Assembly: GCA_022784805.1 (NCBI GenBank)
Contig: JALFYG010000008.1
Coordinates: forward strand, 1-10,397
DNA from: Spirochaetales bacterium
Lineage (GTDB): Bacteria > Spirochaetota > Spirochaetia > Sphaerochaetales > Sphaerochaetaceae
Reading direction: 5' to 3'
DNA: 10,397 nucleotides
Shown here: positions 7,317-10,397 of the stretch, in pieces
How the letters are laid out: each line of letters starts with the position of its first letter
Position numbering within the stretch: the first letter of the stretch is position 1
Translations under genes and position numbers: made by a program
Notes under the pieces: generated by a model
Told to the model about the DNA's origin: nothing
Databases searched by the model: none
Seen by the model: the letters and a program-made list of their open reading frames with translations, nothing else

Positions 7317-7346
7317 GGAGCCTGTAACAAGGCTCCTCTTTTTTTT
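7317..7346 (+). terminator. Rho-independent terminator of proS
   Basis: GGAGCCT (7317-7323) pairs with AGGCTCC (7330-7336) around a 6-nt loop, followed by a TC then eight T (7339-7346). It begins 18 nt after the proS stop and separates proS from the transporter unit. Confidence 0.93.
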
Positions 7347-7351
7347 ACCAC

Positions 7352-7380
7352 TTGTAATAGTTCATTTATTGTTTTATATT
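7352..7380 (+). promoter_or_regulatory. Candidate sigma70 promoter of the transporter-dehydrogenase unit
   Basis: TTGTAA (7352-7357, 4/6), 17-nt spacer, TATATT (7375-7380, 5/6), immediately after the proS terminator. The start would be near 7387, leaving a leader of about 75 nt before ATG 7462. Confidence 0.65.
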
Positions 7381-7386
7381 CCCTAT

Positions 7387-7461
7387 TGGCTTAACCGGCG
7401 AAGTTCGTACATTCCTGGAAATCCTCCGCCTAATAAAACAAAACTATTTAAAGGAAAAGAA
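7387..7461 (+). promoter_or_regulatory. Structured leader of the queuosine-precursor transporter gene, possible riboswitch
   Basis: GGCG (7397-7400) pairs with CGCC (7427-7430), continued after one mismatch by AG/CT (7402-7403 with 7424-7425), closing a hairpin. The loop contains TTCCT (7412-7416), which is complementary to AGGAA (7452-7456) of the Shine-Dalgarno. An A-rich tail (about 7432-7446) joins the two. The layout is that of an H-type pseudoknot that hides the ribosome site, as in translational preQ1 riboswitches, and the downstream gene is a queuosine-precursor transporter. However, I cannot fit it to the preQ1-I, -II or -III consensus, so this is a structural suggestion, not an identification. 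Confidence 0.35.
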
Positions 7462-8157
7462 ATGAAAATAAAATCATTCTCTCTCACTTCACGTGACTAT
7501 TTTATCGTTCTATCTATGCTCTATGCATCGGTATCGCTTGCAATGAATATCTTCTGCATGAAGCCCTTGTCCTGGGGAACAAATGTAGTCTTCTCTGACG
7601 GTGGACAGACGATAAGCTGGATCGTCTTTCTTATCTCAAACGTAATCGTAGAGGTATGGGGAGAAAAAGAGAGTATAAAAGTAATCTCTTTTGCCGCCCT
7701 CACTACATTCTTTCTCTTAATAATCGGAAGGCTTTTGGTAATGGTGCCAGTCCTTCCTGAGTACGCAGAGCAGAACAATGCCTTCATCCTTATTTTCTCC
7801 AATGGTCCAAGAACCATCATCAGCAGCATAATCGCCTTCTGGATCGGTGGTTTTATCAACGTGAAGATTATTGCTGTCATGAAAAGAACAGTAAAGAAGG
7901 ACAGAAAGACAGCATTCTTCATCCGCGCCTCTTTATCCACTCTTATTGGTCAGCTTGTCGATAACGCCCTCTTTATGACTCTTGCCTTCGCTCCCTTCGG
8001 AATTTCTCTCTATGAAATGATGTGGAAAGATATCTTTTCATCAGTCATCATAGGAACTGTAATAGAGCTTTTGATAGAGTCTTGCATGGTTCCATTTGTC
8101 ACAATCCCTCTTTCAAAGCATATTTCTCAACTTAAAAAGAGAGAGGAGAAAAGATGA
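7462..8157 (+). CDS. Queuosine precursor transporter, YhhQ/VUT family
   Basis: A 231-residue inner-membrane protein, the normal size for the YhhQ (COG1738) family, which imports deazaguanine precursors such as preQ0/preQ1 for queuosine tRNA modification. About six hydrophobic segments are visible near 13-35, 50-66, 73-97, 117-140, 153-178 and 190-216. Family-like signatures are ISNVIVEVWGEKES (58-71; acidic residues after the second helix), RTIISSIIAFWIGG (117-130), and RASLSTLIGQLVDNALF (155-171) with the S-T-x3-Q-x2-D pattern. The C-terminus is basic (KKREEKR). ATG 7462 has AAGGA (7451-7455) six bases upstream; the frame is open back into proS, but the terminator and promoter between them exclude a longer protein. 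Its TGA overlaps the ATG of the next gene (ATGA). The substrate in this organism is inferred from the family. Confidence 0.9.
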   Translation: MKIKSFSLTSRDYFIVLSMLYASVSLAMNIFCMKPLSWGTNVVFSDGGQTISWIVFLISNVIVEVWGEKESIKVISFAALTTFFLLIIGRLLVMVPVLPEYAEQNNAFILIFSNGPRTIISSIIAFWIGGFINVKIIAVMKRTVKKDRKTAFFIRASLSTLIGQLVDNALFMTLAFAPFGISLYEMMWKDIFSSVIIGTVIELLIESCMVPFVTIPLSKHISQLKKREEKR

Positions 8158-8810
8158 AGGTCATTATCACAGGGTCTTCTTCCGGCATTGGAAGGGAAAC
8201 AGCCCTTCTCTTCTTGGAAAGAGGGTTTGAAGTTTATGGAATCGATGTAAAAGAAGACAGCATCAAGGATACTAATTACCACCACTATATATGCGATGTT
8301 AGAGATAAATCCAGTCTTCCAGAGATAGATGACGCCGATATCGTCATCACCAGTGCCGGAGTCCAGAACAGCGGCGACGATATCGCCATAAACCTCAATG
8401 GAACCATCAACACTGTGGAAAAGTATGGGGTGAGGGAAGGAATAAAAAGCATTCTGATGATAGCTTCAGCCTCCGCCCATACTGGACTGGAGTTTCCCCA
8501 GTACTCTGCCTCCAAAGGTGGCGTCATAACTTACATGAGAAATGTTGCAAGGAGGGTTGCGCCATTTGGATCTACATGCAACTCAATATCCCCGGGAGGA
8601 GTTCTGACAGAACTAAATAAGCCCGTAATCGAGGATGAGAAACTATGGAAGGAGATAATGGACCTCACTCCTCTCAAGAAGTGGGCAAGCGCAAGAGAGA
8701 TTGCAGAGTGGATTTATTTCTTGACCGTCATCAATAAATCTGCAACAGGCGAAGACTTCTTGATTGATAATGGAGAGACTAGACTTAACGGCTCTTTCAT
8801 CTGGCCTTAA
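8154..8810 (+). CDS. Short-chain dehydrogenase/reductase (SDR), substrate unknown
   Basis: A 218-residue cytoplasmic NAD(P)-dependent oxidoreductase of the classical SDR superfamily, slightly shorter than the usual ~250. Seen: Rossmann glycine motif TGSSSGIG (6-13), an acidic D31 at the end of the second strand (VYGIDVKED), which favours NAD over NADP, CDV at 47-49 (adenine-contacting Asp), SAG (67-69) in place of NAG, catalytic S105 in MIASAS, and Y117/K121 in YSASK. SPGGV at 146-150 follows the catalytic helix, and a LIDNGE segment (203-208) matches the C-terminal 'DGG' strand. Start ATG lies in an ATGA overlap with the transporter gene, with AGGAG (8144-8148) inside that gene, so co-translation is likely. 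The substrate cannot be read from sequence; a link to queuosine salvage is suggested only by the operon. Confidence 0.9.
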   Translation: MKVIITGSSSGIGRETALLFLERGFEVYGIDVKEDSIKDTNYHHYICDVRDKSSLPEIDDADIVITSAGVQNSGDDIAINLNGTINTVEKYGVREGIKSILMIASASAHTGLEFPQYSASKGGVITYMRNVARRVAPFGSTCNSISPGGVLTELNKPVIEDEKLWKEIMDLTPLKKWASAREIAEWIYFLTVINKSATGEDFLIDNGETRLNGSFIWP

Positions 8811-8857
8811 ACTAGAAAATCCCCTCCAAAAGGAAGGGACTCATTCTAGTTTAAGGC
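8804..8857. terminator. Bidirectional terminator between dehydrogenase and ankyrin genes
   Basis: A perfect 14-bp outer stem, GCCTTAAACTAGAA (8804-8817) with TTCTAGTTTAAGGC (8844-8857), encloses a second stem TCCC-C-TCC (8820-8827) / GGA-A-GGGA (8832-8839) with an AAAA loop. The dehydrogenase stop codon (8808-8810) is inside the outer stem and the ankyrin stop is at 8869-8867. The U-tracts are weak, but the size and placement fit a shared terminator. Confidence 0.75.
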
Positions 8858-8866
8858 TCTTCTGAC

Positions 8867-9379
8867 TCAAACAGCGTTCATACCTTTGAGAAGGTTGACG
8901 ATGTAAGTCTTCTTTGCAGCCTTTGCATACTCCAGAACTGTGTGGCCCTGGTAGTCGCGGGCATTGATGTCAGCACCGAGCTTGATCAACTGAGTTGTGA
9001 TCTTAGTCTCTGGGTTTGTGTTGACAGCAAGAATGAGTGCTGTTTCGCCAAGATAGTTCTTGGTTTCCAAGTCAGCACCAGCTTCAAGGAGAACTTCAAG
9101 TACCTTAGGGTTCTTGGAGCAGTTTGCTGCAAGGTGGAGGGAGTTTGACTTATACTTTGGTTCACACTCTTTGATATCTCCGCCCTCTGCGATGATTTCC
9201 TTGAGAACTGCAACAGAATGATTGTACTGGCTGGCGAGCATCACTGGAGTAAGTCCCCATTCGTTGTGGGCGTTGATGTCTGCGCCTTTCTCGATAAGCT
9301 CCTTAATTTCTCTGGCCTTTGTAGCTGAGACAGCAGCCTGAAGAAGCTTTTTGTTGAGAGAATCATTGGTCTTTGCCAT
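8867..9379 (-). CDS. Ankyrin-repeat protein
   Basis: A 170-residue protein built almost entirely of ankyrin repeats, a protein-binding scaffold. From ATG 9379: a short capping helix region (about 1-16), then repeats at about 17-43 (IKELIEKGADINAHN), 44-78 (WGLTPVMLASQ...), 79-112 (NSLHLAANCS...LLEAGADLETKN), 113-146 (YLGETALILAVN...LIKLGADINARD) and a shorter C-cap repeat (YQGHTVLEYAKAAKK). Typical TP(V)xLA, L(I)xxGADIN signatures are plain. No signal peptide or membrane segment exists from this start, so it is probably cytoplasmic. ATG 9379 is preferred because AGGAGG (9396-9391) lies 11 nt upstream; the frame is open to 9532 but those codons have no Shine-Dalgarno. Partner unknown. It converges on the dehydrogenase and diverges from adenosine deaminase. 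Confidence 0.9.
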   Translation of the reverse strand: MAKTNDSLNKKLLQAAVSATKAREIKELIEKGADINAHNEWGLTPVMLASQYNHSVAVLKEIIAEGGDIKECEPKYKSNSLHLAANCSKNPKVLEVLLEAGADLETKNYLGETALILAVNTNPETKITTQLIKLGADINARDYQGHTVLEYAKAAKKTYIVNLLKGMNAV

Positions 9380-9381
9380 TG

Positions 9382-9424
9382 TTCTATGTTCCTCCTGAAC
9401 AACTTCATTTTGCTGAACATAGAA
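9382..9424 (-). promoter_or_regulatory. Inverted repeats around the ankyrin gene ribosome-binding site
   Basis: Reading the minus strand, TTCTATGTTC (9424-9415) is perfectly complementary to GAACATAGAA (9391-9382), the spacer between the Shine-Dalgarno AGGAGG and the ATG. A competing local hairpin pairs TGTTC (9401-9397) with GAACA (9391-9387) and puts AGGAG in a 5-nt loop. The two hairpins share the same 3' arm and exclude each other. As DNA, the 10-bp arms spaced by 23 bp could instead be an operator. The promoter position is not clear, and if transcription starts downstream of 9424 the long stem cannot form. Confidence 0.4.
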
Positions 9425-9537
9425 TATTTTGTAAATAGTTTGAACTAAAAAAATGGTATTTTTATCAAAGATAATTACAATTCTTAAAAAGATATACAAA
9501 ACGATTGTTAAAATAAAACCTCGTTTTCCCATTTTGT

Positions 9538-9565
9538 TTGAGAAATAATGGCGAAAGGATATAAT
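9538..9565 (+). promoter_or_regulatory. Sigma70 promoter of adenosine deaminase gene
   Basis: TTGAGA (9538-9543, 5/6), 16-nt spacer, TATAAT (9560-9565, 6/6). The expected start is 9571-9573, which is the ATG at 9572 itself. It lies in the 192-bp AT-rich gap shared with the divergent ankyrin gene. Confidence 0.75.
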
Positions 9566-9571
9566 GTATAT

Positions 9572-10397
9572 ATGTTAGATAAAGAAATAATTAGACGTGT
9601 TCCTAAAGTAGAACTCCATGAACACTTGGATGGAGGACTAAGGCCAGAAACCATCATCGAGCTCTCTAAAGAAAGAGGCGTAGACATCCCATCAAAGGAC
9701 CCGGAAGAGTTAAGGGCCTGGTTTAAGCGTGGTTGTGTCCAGAAATCTCTCTCCCTCTATCTCGAGACATTCAGTGTCACTCTATCTGTGATGCAGGATA
9801 AAGAAGCTCTTTATCGTATAGCAAAAGAAGAAATCCTGGATTTGGCGAAGGAGCATGTAGTATATGCAGAAATTCGCTTTGCCCCAGAGCTTCATACAAG
9901 AAAAGGCCTGAACCTTGAAGAGGTGGTCACAGCTGTCTTAAAGGGTCTCGAGGCAGGAAGGAAGGAAACAGGAACAGAGTTTGGCTTGATTCTCTGTGCC
10001 ATGAGAAACGAAGACCCGTCTCTTTCTTTGGAAGTTGCAGAGTTGGCTGTCGCCTTCTCTGATAGAGGTGTCGTGGGCTTTGACCTGGCAGGAGACGAAT
10101 GCGGACACCCACCAAAGAAGCACATCGAGGCCTTCAACTACATCAGAAGCAAGAACTTCAATATCACCATCCACGCCGGTGAAGCCTTCGGCCTTGAGTC
10201 AATCTGGCAGGCAATCCAGATCTGCCACGCAGATAGAATCGGACACGGAACAAGAATCGTGGAGGATATGACCATAGAGAATGGAAATCTGGTGAAGATG
10301 GGTTCCCTTGCCCTTTATATCCTCGATAAGCGTATTCCTCTTGAAATGTGTCTCACATCCAACGTGGGAACAGGAGCTGTGGAGAATTACGAATCCC
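9572..10397 (+). CDS. add: Adenosine deaminase, partial (3' end beyond window)
   Basis: The first 275 residues of a roughly 330-350 residue zinc amidohydrolase that converts adenosine or deoxyadenosine to inosine in purine salvage. Seen: metal ligands H16 and H18 in ELHEHLDGG; the helix bundle with YAEIRFAPELH; FDLAGDE (substrate-side Gly/Asp region); H201 (zinc) and catalytic E204 in TIHAGEA; ESIWQAI; catalytic H225 in RIGHGT; and CLTSNVGTGAV near the cut. The final Asp-Asp pair lies beyond base 10397. An in-frame ATG also occurs at 9548 (MAKGYNVY), but TATAAT overlaps its codons and family members begin a few residues before the HxH, so 9572 is preferred. AAGGA (9555-9559) is 12 nt before ATG 9572, too far and inside the promoter. 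Members with related folds (adenine deaminase, aminodeoxyfutalosine deaminase) are possible alternatives, but the motifs fit adenosine deaminase best. Confidence 0.88.
   Translation, partial: MLDKEIIRRVPKVELHEHLDGGLRPETIIELSKERGVDIPSKDPEELRAWFKRGCVQKSLSLYLETFSVTLSVMQDKEALYRIAKEEILDLAKEHVVYAEIRFAPELHTRKGLNLEEVVTAVLKGLEAGRKETGTEFGLILCAMRNEDPSLSLEVAELAVAFSDRGVVGFDLAGDECGHPPKKHIEAFNYIRSKNFNITIHAGEAFGLESIWQAIQICHADRIGHGTRIVEDMTIENGNLVKMGSLALYILDKRIPLEMCLTSNVGTGAVENYES

Noticed and set aside
7003..7461. Open frame continuous with the transporter gene, extending it 153 codons upstream
   Set aside because: It overlaps proS in another frame, encodes low-complexity Lys/Arg/Ser-rich residues, and is cut off from the transporter by the proS terminator and a new promoter.
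7347..7461. Canonical preQ1-I riboswitch
   Set aside because: An A-rich tail ending in ACTA and a UUC..ACA-like loop are reminiscent, but the stem-loop is too long and the consensus stem and pseudoknot pairs do not line up, so I list only a structured leader.
9380..9532. N-terminal extension of the ankyrin protein with a hydrophobic, membrane-like segment
   Set aside because: AT-rich intergenic DNA readily encodes hydrophobic residues; there is no Shine-Dalgarno at 9532, whereas AGGAGG precedes ATG 9379.
1..10397. CRISPR array, IS element, toxin-antitoxin or phage defence genes
   Set aside because: No regularly spaced repeats, transposase motifs or terminal repeats were seen; the lone ankyrin-repeat protein is not by itself evidence of a defence or effector system.

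Overview
The window looks like an ordinary chromosomal stretch of a diderm (outer-membrane-bearing) bacterium of moderate GC. Two large secreted proteins end in an aromatic beta-barrel signature (terminal Phe), so there is an outer membrane. Their N-terminal style (a signal peptide, then a 'YEEI..LYI..G...PS...PWS..E' segment), a split transketolase and AT-rich intergenic DNA recall Spirochaetota (Treponema/Sphaerochaeta-like). That assignment is from memory of protein style and is only a moderate-confidence inference. I see no rRNA, tRNA, CRISPR array, insertion sequence, phage gene or integration scar.

Layout. (a) 1-1609, minus strand: a tight sugar-phosphate operon of a class II aldolase (FucA-like), then the transketolase N-terminal (TPP-binding) subunit, then the start of the transketolase C-terminal subunit, which runs off the left edge. 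(b) 1747-5291: two homologous outer-membrane beta-barrel proteins of Wzi/capsule-assembly-like type, arranged tail to tail (+ then -) around a perfect 10-bp hairpin. (c) 5532-7298, plus: prolyl-tRNA synthetase (bacterial type with editing insertion), with a good sigma70 promoter upstream and a textbook terminator downstream. (d) 7462-8810, plus: a two-gene unit with its own promoter and a structured ~75-nt leader, encoding a YhhQ-type queuosine-precursor transporter coupled through an ATGA overlap to a short-chain dehydrogenase of unknown substrate. (e) 8867-9379, minus: a small cytoplasmic ankyrin-repeat protein, converging on the dehydrogenase and sharing a bidirectional terminator with it. 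(f) 9572 to the right edge, plus: adenosine deaminase, cut at the window end.

The genes do not form one pathway. The plausible functional units are the aldolase/transketolase sugar operon, the pair of paralogous barrels, and the queuosine-salvage unit. The observations most worth a second look are mostly regulatory: a leader before the queuosine transporter whose hairpin loop can pair with the Shine-Dalgarno; two mutually exclusive hairpins around the Shine-Dalgarno of the ankyrin gene; and a near-consensus promoter placed so that the adenosine deaminase mRNA would begin at its ATG (leaderless). No clearly new multi-gene system is visible.
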